From positions 10,316,183-10,380,182 of the forward strand of contig NC_133117.1 of the NCBI RefSeq assembly GCF_022965805.1: a stretch of 64,000 nucleotides of DNA, written 5' to 3'. The stretch comes from Primulina eburnea. Lineage: Eukaryota; Streptophyta; Magnoliopsida; Lamiales; Gesneriaceae. Below, one piece after another: positions 25,280 through 35,494 of this stretch (its first letter is position 1; each line of letters opens with the position of its first letter). The notes beneath the pieces were generated by a model. That model ran no database searches. It was not told where the DNA came from and saw only the letters and a list, made by a program, of their open reading frames with translations. A program made the translations under genes and the position numbers.

Positions 25280-26340
25280 CACTCTAGTATGTGCTCTCTC
25301 TCTAGTTGCTGATGATCTTGAGCTTGTATATATAAAGGCATTGAGACCGTACTTCAAGACTCATCACATGTGATCGTTGCAGCTTTGAATGCAATCCTTG
25401 GTACATGTGTCTTGACTTTTCTTACAAGCCTTCATGAATCTCTCGGTTTTAATCTTTGCTACAACATCCATTATTGTACCTTTGATCGTACAGATGTTTG
25501 TATCTTTGTGTGTAGCTGGAATACACTAAGATAAGCTTGTCATGATCTGCAACTGAATGATTCCTAACTGTTCATCTGAACTGATCCTCGGTTGGACTGG
25601 TGAAATCAGTTGACTCGTCAGTTGAACTGATTTCACCCTTTCTGTTGAACTGGTCAGCTGGGTTCTTCATCAGTTGAATTCTTCATCAGCTGGTCGGGTT
25701 TCTGAAGGTCTTCTGCTGAATCGTCCATCAGCTGGACAGTCAGTTAAACTGTTCTTTGATATGTCAGTTGAACTGATTTAGTTTGGTCGATCAGTTGGTC
25801 TTTTCTGTTAACGTCTTAATAGCTTCAGTTTTACCTCGCTTAACTGTTCTGTTCGAAGCCTGGTCAGTTCCAGCTACCTGTGCACCAAGGTAAATCATTA
25901 GAAACAAAATAACAAGTTTTGTTAACATCAAAATAAAGATTGCGAACATGAAATGTTCCAACAAATTGATAAATCATGTATTTAATAATTTTATTACTAA
26001 CCACCACAATTATTAAAGAATTTAATAAATTAAATAAACACCTTTATTTAATTTCCAATTAATTCAATAATAAGTGATTTCTTTTAAAACACATTTTTAC
26101 CATAAATATTAAAATCATATTTTATTTATTTATTTTACAATAAAATTATTAATTTTCCAAAAATTAATTTTTCAAAAAAATAAATTGAACTAATTTCGTA
26201 AAATATCAATTTAACCCAAAATTTTGAAAAAACAGAAAAATCGTATCATAGGCCCAAACAATACAAGCCCATTATCCAGCACGGTTCTCGAGACACTCTC
26301 GGGCAACCACCCACGCTGTCCGCCGGCTGCCCGAACGTTT

Positions 26341-26478
26341 CGGGCAGTGGCAGGATTTTAATAATTAAAACATTCATAGGGAGTTTAACTTTTATACTTT
26401 TGGTGAATCTTCGGGCAGTGACAGGATTTTAATAATTAAAACATTCATAGGGAGTTTAACTTTTATACTTTTGGTGAA
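26341..26478. repeat. 71-bp tandem duplication in LTR-A
   Basis: Two copies with period 71 start with CGGGCAGTG at 26,341 and 26,412 and share TTCATAGGGAGTTTAACTTT; only one substitution is seen before the second copy diverges. Confidence 0.9.
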
Positions 26479-26964
26479 AGAGTCACACGGTTCCAACTAT
26501 TCCAAGGTTAGCGGAGATAGCTCTTGATGAATTCCCTATGAACCTTCTTCAAATCTCCTTTCTTTAATCCTACTACCAAGTTCACGACTAGATCGTTTGT
26601 TCCTCTTCCAAATAGCACTAGAATATTTGAAAGAACTTTTAACGTTGGTAATTAAAATTTGAGAGAAGGCTCAACCCTAAAATTAATTCAAGGTGGCCGA
26701 AATATTTAGAGAAAAGGGAGAGCAATTTTTGAAAGTGTGGTGTGTCATGGTAGATAGGGTTATGGCCTCTCAACTCTCTTTTATAAACAAGCCATGACCT
26801 TGTTATCATAATTAACATTAATGAGCTTGATTAATTAATTGGGCTAGTCCAACTAATTTAATTTAATTAATCAAAGTTCATTAAAAACTTTAAGTATTTA
26901 ATATGTTGGACTTGTACTCCTACAAGCTCATTAAACATACTCCCCACTATATTAAATTTAATAT

Positions 26965-27180
26965 TTAATAAACTCAACTTTTGAGTTTAATAAATTAAAT
27001 TATCAAATTTTATAGATTCAACTCCTTGAATCTATTCTCTCCAAATTTTATAAATTCATATATTCAATTTCTTGAATTTACTATCTCATAAATTCAAGGA
27101 TTTTCTCAAAATTTAATTATCATAAATTCAATTCCTTGAACTTACTATATCATAATATAAATTCAATTTCTTGAATTTAT
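26965..27180. repeat. Short-hairpin array in LTR-A
   Basis: A run of small inverted repeats: TAGATTCAA-CTCC-TTGAATCTA (perfect 9-bp arms, 27,013-27,034), ATAAATTCAA-TTTC-TTGAATTTAT (perfect 10-bp arms, 27,157-27,180), a 14-bp-arm hairpin with one mismatch and a 3-base loop at 26,965-26,995, and two shorter ones between. Loops are 3 or 4 bases. Confidence 0.85.
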
Positions 27181-28279
27181 TTTCTCAACGGGAACAAATT
27201 ATCCAGTGCTTGTGTGACCCTCAATGGTTCAGGGATAAAGCTAGCCGTGGGTTCATAAATCATTGTGATTCAGGAAATAATCCTTTATTTGGGCTTACCC
27301 TAATTTGACTCATTCTTTGTATCAACAATTGATCATTAGAATGTCAGAAATCATATTTCTGATTAAACCAATCGAATCATGCTAAGTGTGTCTAGTAGCA
27401 TCGCCCCATGATTCTCTACGTATCACTAATAGTGCCTGCAAGAACCAGTCGATTATGATTAACGTATAGTACGGTCCCTTCATCTCATATATCACAATCG
27501 AATCTGTAACCATTGGTTCATCGATGGTTGAATAAGAATTTGATAACTATGCGACACATATAAATAGTGGCATCGCACGTACCATTGGAGAACTTCTTCT
27601 CCAACGTACATCTCATACTCTGGTCATAGATTCCATGTATTTCATTGGATCACATAGGATATCCACACCCGTAGGTGAACGGTGAATTCCCGACTACAAT
27701 GCACTGGCTCCTACATGTGTCGCAACTGTGGCCAATCTCGCCACCTGATGACTCTCTTGCAGTCGGTAAACGAGTCAAAGCACAGCCCTAGCATATAGAG
27801 CCTCAGAGTTATCCCAGGTCATAAGGACTAATGATGTACAATCATAACCATATACTTATCCTATCGATGAATAATAACCACTTGGAAAGTCCGAGTGAGG
27901 ATTGTTCAGTATAATCATCATATGACTACCCATCTGCATGTTTGACATCTCTATGCCCTTACCAAGAAATGCGGTACACAACATCACATATGCTAGTCTC
28001 GAGCTCAAGCGACCTTTATCCATGTTTTAGGAGGCTGAATCGACTAGGAACGAATTTAGATCATACAGTGTTTACAAATGAGTTTCAACATCGAATTATG
28101 ATTCATTTGTATTAAAGTATGATCAAGGTCTTTATCTAATGTTGTTCACATGGGTATATATAGATAAAGAAATAACAAACCATGAAATAATGAATTATAT
28201 TAAAATAAATAATATTTATTACAACTGAGTCAATAAAATCTCTAGCCAACAGTTGGCTTACAGTGCATCTACTCTAACA

Positions 28280-28395
28280 GTAGGAGACGGCTAGCTCAGA
28301 CGAGTCAACGTAGTCGTAGAGGACTGACTCGTAAACATATCGACGTAGTCATAAATGACAAGCTCATAAACAGATCCGCGCGGCCACAGACCAGT
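28280..28395. other. Short unassigned spacer with 35-bp repeat
   Basis: Sequence between LTR-A and E3. It holds two diverged 35-bp units starting ACGTAGTCGTAG and ACGTAGTCATAA. No gene. The last 5 bases (CCAGT) are the left target duplication of E3. Confidence 0.6.
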
Positions 28396-30588
28396 TGTAA
28401 TGCCAGAATTTTGATATAATATGACAGTAGTTGTGATGGTTCTTGGCTTTACGTTATGGTATGAATGATAATGATGTTATAGAATGGAATAGATAATGGA
28501 TGGGTAGAATCAAAGGTGGAATTTGAGCTAAATAGGTAATGGAAGTGCAGAAACGGTATGAAAAATATGGCACAAGTTGTGGTTTTTAGCATAATGTTTT
28601 GTATATTGATCCAATTGATGTGAGGCCACTTTCATTAGAAAGATAAGACATAAGGCTATAACTTTCCAGTTTTGAGTTTTGTTCAAATCATTAGGGAAGA
28701 TGAGCCAAAAGCGCCCCGAAGTGTGTCGTGCGTATCGTCGTTCCTAAAATGACACATGTTGGGAGAATAAGCATAACCTTTTACTCAGAAGTCCAAATGA
28801 TCTGAAATTTTGAAAGATGAAAGCCAAGACATAGGGCTACAACTTTGTAGTTTACCACTGTTCCTAATTCCGAAGGGAAGAGGCGTTTCTGAAGCAATCT
28901 TTGAGGTAGCTGTGCGCAGAAGCGCGCCCGGGCGGGAATTTATGTTCGCCCGGGCGAGCCTTGTTCGAAATTTTTGGTGTTCTGGCCGAGAGTTCCGCGC
29001 CCGGGCGGAAAAAGAGGTTCGCTAGGGCGGCCAGCAAGTTGAAAAAGCGTGTTTTGGTGTTTGGGAAGGCATAAAATCGAATGTGATCACTTTTATACTC
29101 ATTTTTCTTCTCCTTCTCTTTTCTCTATAGGTTAGAAGCTAGGGTTCTCTCCTTCCTTTCCATTTTCTACATTATTCTTCAATCTATTGGAGATTTGATC
29201 AAGAAAAATATGAAATAAGTATAGATTTGTGATCCTCTCTTCAAGATCTTCAAGATGTGGTAAGTATTTCTCATTTGTATTCAAGTTTGGATATGGATTG
29301 AAGTTAGAATTGATATTTGAGTTGATATTTGAGATATTGAGATGTTGGAGATGTGATGATTGTGTTGGTTTGAAAAGAAATGTAATTGAAGCCAAGAAAA
29401 GAGTAAAAGAGTTAATTCTTTAGTACGTATGCCATGTGTTTGATATAATGGTTCAATGAATGTTTTTATGGTATATTATGGTTAAGAAATTACGGATCTT
29501 GATTTGAAGATGTATTGAATGAATTATGAATGTTGTACAAAAAGTGATATGTGTTGATAAGTAATCCGAGTTCTTGATTTATGTATTGAAGATTTGATTG
29601 AAGTATTGACTTGGGTTGGCTCAAGATTATTACTCTAAGTTGGTTGATAGCGAATCAAGTAGACTGCGAGGGTTCAAGACTTCTCAACAATATATTTTGA
29701 TATTTTGTTGGTAATATTCGAAAGGTATGTTACGGTTGATAACATACGAGGTAAAAGTATCATTTTTATTTTAAATTGAAAACTCTATGGCTCGATGAAT
29801 TATTGATGATTTGATGATGATTTTTGTATTGAGATGAGTTGATTATGATATTGAAATGATGATATTGATTTGTATCAGGACATTGCATATTGAGCCACTT
29901 GTCGATTCAGATTTGATATGGCGGAGGTCGCCTTGATTTACTGATTTGTTGGACGTATGGGGCTATAGTTGAGTTGGTATAGTGTATGCGGAGGTCGCTG
30001 CTGTGGCCTGAACACTCTCTATAGGTGCACCATAGTCTTGGGATTGTAGAACACAACACACTACCTCGAGCGGATGGGTCGGTGGATGTTGTTGGGGGAT
30101 TCTCTTCCCTTGGGTACCCAATGACCAGATGATTCACTTGATCTTGAGATTTAGTGATAGCCCACAACTTCTGATCATGCATTGCGTTATATTGCATCTT
30201 GATGAGTTTATATGAACTATGTGAAATTTTAATTCTCATATGTTATTGATTGTATCATACTGGGTTTATACTCACCGACATGTCCGGTACCTCTTGTTTT
30301 CATGTGCTTGACGGTAGGTGAGGCGAGGCTTGGGATGCCAGAGTCAAGCTCCAGGCGAGGAGATACGAGTTAGAGTGGGATTCTCGGGTCTTAGGAGCAT
30401 TTGATGATGTTGGGAAAATTTGGTTCACAAGTTTATTTTGACATGTTGAAAACTTATATTTCAAACATTTAAATTATTGTGACAATGTTTAAGTGAATTT
30501 GTGAATAACAAATTATGTATTTTATTAAATCATTTGGTTTGTTACTTTTATAATTATTGGTATTAGAGGTCGGACCCGGGGCCCCACA
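28396..30588 (+). repeat. 5' LTR of E3
   Basis: 2,193 bp, TG...CA. Contains two paired CGCCCGGGCG cassettes. No gene: open frames in it, on either strand, recur unchanged in the 3' LTR and lack recognisable domains. Confidence 0.95.
28925..29029. repeat. Two paired CGCCCGGGCG palindromes, E3 5' LTR
   Basis: Perfect palindromes CGCCCGGGCG at 28,925, 28,947 and 28,998, and a decayed CGCTAGGGCG at 29,020. Start-to-start distance is 22 bp in both pairs. CpG-dense island in AT-rich DNA. Confidence 0.95.
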
Positions 30589-30593
30589 TTAGG

Positions 30594-30605
30594 TGGTATC
30601 AGAGC
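30594..30605 (+). other. Primer-binding site of E3 (tRNA-iMet type)
   Basis: TGGTATCAGAGC five bases after the LTR end; complementary to the 3' end of initiator tRNA-Met. Confidence 0.95.
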
Positions 30606-30848
30606 GTAAGATATTTGGGAACAGGGTAGATCGAGTCAGTTCGAATTGCTTGATCTTGTGATATATTTGATAGCATTTTCATTGAGCTATAATGTGAATT
30701 ACATGATTATAATTGAGATATTATATTGTTGAGCTTTATTCGAGATTTTTGAGATTATTGAGTCTCGAGAGCCAGAGATGATTGATACAAGATTGAGATA
30801 ATTGTGATTTTGTTATTTTATCTGTGTTTGATCTATTTAATATCAGAC

Positions 30849-31703
30849 ATGGCTACTCGAGGTAGAGGTCGTGGTAGACCTAGACAGGACATACCAGTGG
30901 CACAAGATCAGGGCAGTGCTACTCATACTCAGATGGATATAACTCCAACTCCGATGGAGATACTGTTAGCCAGATTTCAGTCTTTGCACCCACCGATGTT
31001 GAAGGGTACAGAGAATGCATTAGAGTGTGAGAACTGGTTGGAGAATATGAATCAATTATTTGAATCTCTTGAATATCCAGATGATCGTAGAATCAAATTA
31101 GTTGTTCATCAGTTATTGGATGTGGCTAAGAGTTGGTGGATAATGACCAAGAAAGCTTTAGAGGGTCGAGGTACGATTGTTACCTGGGATATGTTTAAAT
31201 CTGAATTTTATCAGCGTTTCTTCCCTACTTCTTACAGGAAAGATAGGGGAGCCGAGTTTGCAAATTTAAAGCAGAGAAATCTGAATATTGAGGACTATGT
31301 TGCTAAGTTCTCGAATTTACTGAGATTTGCTCCTCATGTAGCATCCGATGAAGAAGCTAAGGCCGATCATTTCATAAATGGTCTTAATCCTGATTTATTT
31401 ACCCTGGTTAATACTGGAAGGCCTAACACTTTTGTTGAGGCTCTTGATCGAGCCAAGGGAGGCGAAACTGGAATCATTAGACAGAGAGGTTCTCAATATT
31501 CACAAAGACCCCAACAGCCACCGTTTCGACAGCAGTTCAGACAGGGTAATACTGGTGGTAACAGTGGCAACATAAAAGAGCAGTTCAAGGCTAGAGGCAA
31601 ACAATTTAAGAGGCATGGAAGTAATTTTTCGAGTTCTAGTGGATCGAGACAGTCTGGTTCAGTTCAGAGCACTGGTTATTCAGGCCCGACTTGTGGTCAG
31701 TGA
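30849..31703 (+). CDS. E3 gag, ended by internal TGA
   Basis: Gag builds the virus-like particle and binds RNA. The start chosen is the ATG of MATRGRGRGRPRQD; an upstream in-frame ATG at 30,804 would add 15 hydrophobic residues with no counterpart in related gags. The retrotransposon gag domain spans about residues 50-200 (ECENWLENMNQLFESL, LDVAKSWW, EDYVAKFSNLLRFAPHV, FINGLNPDLFTLVNTGRP), followed by a Q/R/S-rich linker. TGA at 31,701 falls where the second cysteine of the first zinc knuckle is expected ([16 protein letters not shown]). The frame continues unchanged afterwards, so the original product was one gag-pol polyprotein. Confidence 0.9.
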   Translation: MATRGRGRGRPRQDIPVAQDQGSATHTQMDITPTPMEILLARFQSLHPPMLKGTENALECENWLENMNQLFESLEYPDDRRIKLVVHQLLDVAKSWWIMTKKALEGRGTIVTWDMFKSEFYQRFFPTSYRKDRGAEFANLKQRNLNIEDYVAKFSNLLRFAPHVASDEEAKADHFINGLNPDLFTLVNTGRPNTFVEALDRAKGGETGIIRQRGSQYSQRPQQPPFRQQFRQGNTGGNSGNIKEQFKARGKQFKRHGSNFSSSSGSRQSGSVQSTGYSGPTCGQ

Positions 31704-34700
31704 GGTGGTAGACATTATACCGATCAGTGTAGAGGAATCTCGGGAACTTGCCACTTGTGTAACCAGGTGGGACACTATGCTCGAGTGTGTCCTAACCGTG
31801 GCTGTGATATGTCTCAGAGTGGGGGATCATCGAGACAAACACCTCACCAGAATCGTCAGACCCCTACAGTTCATTCTTATCAACAATCAAACCGGTCAGA
31901 TCAGAACAAACAGAGTGGTGGCTACAGGGCAGGACATCCACCTAGACAACAGGCTCAAGTTTTTGCACTCACTGAGGATGAGGCACATAATGCTCCAGAT
32001 CATGTCATTGCAGGTAATTGTTTTCTCTCAGGTTATCCTGCTTATGTTTTGATGGATACTGGTGCATCACATACTTTCATATCTGAGCACTTTGTCACAT
32101 TGCATTCGTTGCATTCTATACCATTATCATCTACCTTATCTATTTCTACTCCACTGGGAAAAGTGATGAGGTCAGCTGAAATGATAAGTGGTTGTGAATT
32201 TCATTATGAAAATAATGTCATTGAGCTTGATTGTATTATATTGGAGATGTCTGATTTTGACTGCATACTTGGTATTGACATGATGACAAGATACAAGGCT
32301 ACTGTAGATTGTTTTCAGAAGGTTGTTAAGTTTAAGCCTGATATGACAGATCACTGGACATTCTATGGTAAGGGTTCTCGAGCTAAGATTCCTTTGATAT
32401 CTGTTTTGTCCATGACTCGTTTGTTGCAGAAAGGAGCAGAATGTTTCTTGGTTTATGCGATTGATATTTCAAGGTCAGTACCTAAATTGGCAGATATTCC
32501 AATTGTTAGTGAATTTTCAGATGTATTTCCAGATGAAATTCCAGGATTTCCTCCAGTCCGAGAGGTTGAGTTCAACATTGAGTTGATGCCAGGTACACAG
32601 CCTATTTCTAGAGCTCCTTATAGGATGGCGCCAATTGAACTAAAGGAACTAAAGGAACAACTTGAGGATCTATTGGCTAAAGGATATATAAGACCAAGTG
32701 TTTCACCTTGGGGTGCTCCGGTTTTATTTGTGAAGAAGAAAGACGGGTCTATGAGGCTTTGTGTCGATTATAGACAGTTGAATAAAGCCACAGTAAAGAA
32801 TAAGTATCCTTTGCCAAGAATTGATGATCTCTTTGACCAATTGCAGGGTTCTTCAGTATATTCTAAGATTGATTTAAGATCCGGATATCATCAGTTAAGA
32901 GTTAGAGAGACAGATGTGCCTAAGACTGCTTTTCGTACCAGGTATGGGCATTTTGAATTTTTGGTTATGCCTTTTGGGTTGACCAATGCACCTGCGGTAT
33001 TTATGGATTTGATAAACCGTGTGTTTCAACAGTATATAGATCAATTTGTTGTGATCTTCATTGATGATATTCTTATTTATTCAAAATCTGAAATTGAGCA
33101 TGTCGAACACTTGAGAGTTGTACTGCAGATTTTGAGAACTGAAAAGTTATATGCTAAATTATCCAAATGCGAGTTTTGGTTGGATAGAGTGGTTTTCCTT
33201 GGACATGTGATTTCAAGTGCTGGTATATCAGTTGATCCGAGTAAAGTTGAGGCAGTCATCAATTGGTCTAGACCGACATCAGTTCCTGAGGTACGTAGTT
33301 TTATGGGTTTGGCAGGCTATTATCGCAGATTTATTGAAGGATTTTCACAGATTGCGAGGCCACTTACCCATCTTAAACAAAAGAATGCACCATTTATTTG
33401 GTCACAGGCATGTGAGGATAGTTTTGTTGAACTTAAGCAGAGATTGACTAGTGCTCCAGTTCTGACTATTCCATCAGGTGTAGGAGGATTTACAGTGCAC
33501 ACTGATGCTTCATATCAGGGATTGGGTTGTGTTTTAATGCAGCATGGCTGTGTTGTTGCCTATGCTTCACGACAGTTGAAGCCACATGAGTCTAGATATC
33601 CAGTGCATGACTTTGAATTAGCAGCAGTGGTTTTTGCCCTAAAGATTTGGCGTCACTACTTGTATGGTGAGACATTTGAGATATTCACTGATCATAAGAG
33701 TTTGAAATACCTCTTTTCACAAGCGGAGCTGAACATGAGACAGAGACGTTGGTTAGACTTGTTGAAAGACTATGATTGCGAAATAAAATATTATCCAGGA
33801 AAGTCTAATGCAGCAGCCGATGCTTTGAGCAGAAAGGTATGTAATATGTCCTTGATCACTAGCAGTGTATCTGATTTAGTAGAAGAATGTTGTCTTTCTG
33901 GTTTGGATTTTGTGGTAGATACTCAACCTGTAAGAGTATTTATGATTCAGGCAGAACCCAAGTTGTTTGTCAAAATTAGAGAGGCCCAAAAGTTAGATCA
34001 AAGCATTATGAAATCAGTTGAACTTGTCAAATCAGGACATCAATCAGAATTTCAGGGCAATAATGAGGGTATTTTGTTTGTGAATGATCGTATTGTAGTT
34101 CCTGATATTTCAGAGTTGAGGATGCAGATTTTGCGTGATGCTCATTGCAGTAAGTTCAGTGTACACCCTGGAAGTAAAAAGATGTACAATGATTTGAAGA
34201 AACAATTTTGGTGGAAAAGAATGAAATCTGGCATAGCAGAATTTGTATATCGTTGTTTGAATTGTCGACAAGTAAAAGCAGAAAGAAAGCGACCAGGAGG
34301 TCATTTGCATAGCCTTAAAGTTCCAGAATGGAAGTGGGATCATATCACCATGGACTTTGTCACGAAATTGCCGAGGTCGTCGAGGGGTTGCGATGCAATT
34401 TGGGTTATAGTTGACAGATTAACTAAGTCTTCATGTTTCATTCCTTATCAGATGACATATAGACATGATCAGATGGCCAGATTGCACATCAGAGAAGTTT
34501 TGAGATTGCATGGTGTTCCTAAATCAATTGTATCAGATCGTGATCCCAGATTTTCTTCTCATTTTTGGCAGAGTTTACAAGAGGCCCTTGGTACTCGTTT
34601 GCATTTGAGTACAGCATATCATCCTCAGACAGACGGACAGTCAGAACGTACTATTCAGATATTAGAGGATATGCTGAGAGCTGTAGTGATGGATTTTGTT

Positions 34701-34991
34701 ATTGGTTGGCAGGATTCGTTACCACTTGTCGAGTTTTCTTATAACAACAGTTATCAAGTGAGCATTGGAATGTCACCATTTGAAGCATTATATGGCAGGA
34801 AGTGTCGATCTCCTTTGTATTGGGACAATTTATCTGAAGCACCAATTGTAGGACCTGATATGATAAGAGATATGACAGAGAAGGTGAAATTGATTCAGAA
34901 TCATATGCGAGCTGCTCAGGATAGGCAGGCTAAGTATGCAAACATCAGGAGAAGACCGCTGATTTTTGAGAAAGGTGACAGTTTTTCTTAA
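31704..34991 (+). CDS. E3 pol: zinc knuckle, PR, RT, RNase H, integrase
   Basis: Same frame as gag, open for about 1,095 codons after the TGA. Order: second zinc knuckle [14 protein letters not shown]; aspartic protease [13 protein letters not shown] (about 32,050); reverse transcriptase with [29 protein letters not shown] and the catalytic FIDD (about 33,060); RNase H with [22 protein letters not shown] and ADALSRK; integrase with an intact HHCC region ([19 protein letters not shown]), [20 protein letters not shown] and [11 protein letters not shown]. Key residues of all four enzymes are present. The frame is lost near 34,980 (KGDSFS-stop), just before the integrase C-terminal GKKGKL segment. 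No start codon of its own is apparent. Confidence 0.95.
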   Translation, partial: GGRHYTDQCRGISGTCHLCNQVGHYARVCPNRGCDMSQSGGSSRQTPHQNRQTPTVHSYQQSNRSDQNKQSGGYRAGHPPRQQAQVFALTEDEAHNAPDHVIAGNCFLSGYPAYVLMDTGASHTFISEHFVTLHSLHSIPLSSTLSISTPLGKVMRSAEMISGCEFHYENNVIELDCIILEMSDFDCILGIDMMTRYKATVDCFQKVVKFKPDMTDHWTFYGKGSRAKIPLISVLSMTRLLQKGAECFLVYAIDISRSVPKLADIPIVSEFSDVFPDEIPGFPPVREVEFNIELMPGTQPISRAPYRMAPIELKELKEQLEDLLAKGYIRPSVSPWGAPVLFVKKKDGSMRLCVDYRQLNKATVKNKYPLPRIDDLFDQLQGSSVYSKIDLRSGYHQLRVRETDVPKTAFRTRYGHFEFLVMPFGLTNAPAVFMDLINRVFQQYIDQFVVIFIDDILIYSKSEIEHVEHLRVVLQILRTEKLYAKLSKCEFWLDRVVFLGHVISSAGISVDPSKVEAVINWSRPTSVPEVRSFMGLAGYYRRFIEGFSQIARPLTHLKQKNAPFIWSQACEDSFVELKQRLTSAPVLTIPSGVGGFTVHTDASYQGLGCVLMQHGCVVAYASRQLKPHESRYPVHDFELAAVVFALKIWRHYLYGETFEIFTDHKSLKYLFSQAELNMRQRRWLDLLKDYDCEIKYYPGKSNAAADALSRKVCNMSLITSSVSDLVEECCLSGLDFVVDTQPVRVFMIQAEPKLFVKIREAQKLDQSIMKSVELVKSGHQSEFQGNNEGILFVNDRIVVPDISELRMQILRDAHCSKFSVHPGSKKMYNDLKKQFWWKRMKSGIAEFVYRCLNCRQVKAERKRPGGHLHSLKVPEWKWDHITMDFVTKLPRSSRGCDAIWVIVDRLTKSSCFIPYQMTYRHDQMARLHIREVLRLHGVPKSIVSDRDPRFSSHFWQSLQEALGTRLHLSTAYHPQTDGQSERTIQILEDMLRAVVMDFVIGWQDSLPLVEFSYNNSYQVSIGMSPFEALYGRKCRSPLYWDNLSEAPIVGPDMIRDMTEKVKLIQNHMRAAQDRQAKYANIRRRPLIFEKGDSFS

Positions 34992-35388
34992 AATATCTAC
35001 TTTTCGTGGTACAGTTAGATTTGGAAAGAAGGGTAAATTATCACCGAGATTTGTGGGTCCGTATGAGATTTTGGAACGTGTTGGTGATTTGGCTTATAGA
35101 TTAGCTCTTCCTCCTGCGTTATCAGGTGTTCATGATGTTTTTCATGTGTCTATGTTGAGGAAATATCATCCAGATCCTCATCATGTACTTCCACCCGATG
35201 AGGTTGAGTTAGATCAGAATTTGAGCTACATTGAGAGACCGATTCAGATTCTAGACAGAAAAGATAAACAACTCAGAAATAAATTGATACAATTGGTTAA
35301 AGTACAGTGGAACAGACATGGTGTCGAGGAGGCAACTTGGGAATTAGAAGATAAAATGAGACAAAAATATCCAGAGTTATTCAAATGA
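34992..35388 (+). pseudogene. E3 integrase C-terminus and chromodomain-like tail
   Basis: Continuation of pol in another frame after a short deletion. It holds the conserved FGKKGKLSPRFVGPYEILER and LALPPALSGVHDVFHVSMLR segments, then the tail VQWNRHGVEEATWELEDKMR, ending YPELFK-stop. The tail resembles the C-terminal chromodomain-type module of Tekay/Del chromoviruses, thought to steer integration to heterochromatin. Without its own start it should not be made separately. Confidence 0.85.
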
Positions 35389-35481
35389 AGTACGCTTCTA
35401 TTCTCGATTTTAATTTCAGTATTGATTATTACATGTTAGACTTGAAAGAGATAATTGATTTCGAGGACGAAATCTATTTTT

Positions 35482-35494
35482 AGAGGGGAGGAAT
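35482..35494 (+). other. Polypurine tract of E3
   Basis: AGAGGGGAGGAAT immediately before the 3' LTR start TGTAATGCCC. Confidence 0.9.

Larger units (their letters stand above)
7087..25963 (-). mobile_element. Copia solo LTR, split by nested Ty3 elements
   Basis: The two halves are 7087-7829 and 25,285-25,963 (about 1,422 bp once E1 is removed). The ends are TGAAAAACCG and GTTCCAACA, i.e. TGTTGGAACATT on the minus strand, the usual copia LTR start. It is flanked by a 5-bp target duplication AATTG at 7082-7086 and 25,964-25,968. No internal region is present, so it is a solo LTR made by LTR-LTR recombination. The right half is rich in the short palindrome TCAGTTGAACTGA and variants (25,560-25,860). 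Confidence 0.85.
25969..28279 (-). mobile_element. Copia LTR-A, minus strand
   Basis: On the minus strand it starts at 28,279 with TGTTAGAGTAGATGCACTGT. The part from about 26,340 aligns with LTR-B (43.5-45.8 kb) and more weakly LTR-C (60.8-62.9 kb). No polypurine tract precedes the start, so this is a 5' or solo LTR. The other limit is unclear; the LTR may extend through the nest to the 6.5-7.08 kb region. It contains no gene. A hairpin array and a 71-bp duplication are listed separately. Confidence 0.7.

Noticed and set aside
29132..30239. Open frames on the minus strand that recur at 36,230-37,337
   Set aside because: They lie in the two LTRs of E3, so their duplication reflects the LTR pair; no domain is recognised.
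31690..31720. Programmed TGA readthrough between gag and pol in E3
   Set aside because: The stop replaces a zinc-knuckle cysteine within gag and is not at a domain boundary, and the following bases do not resemble known readthrough contexts. A nonsense mutation is simpler.
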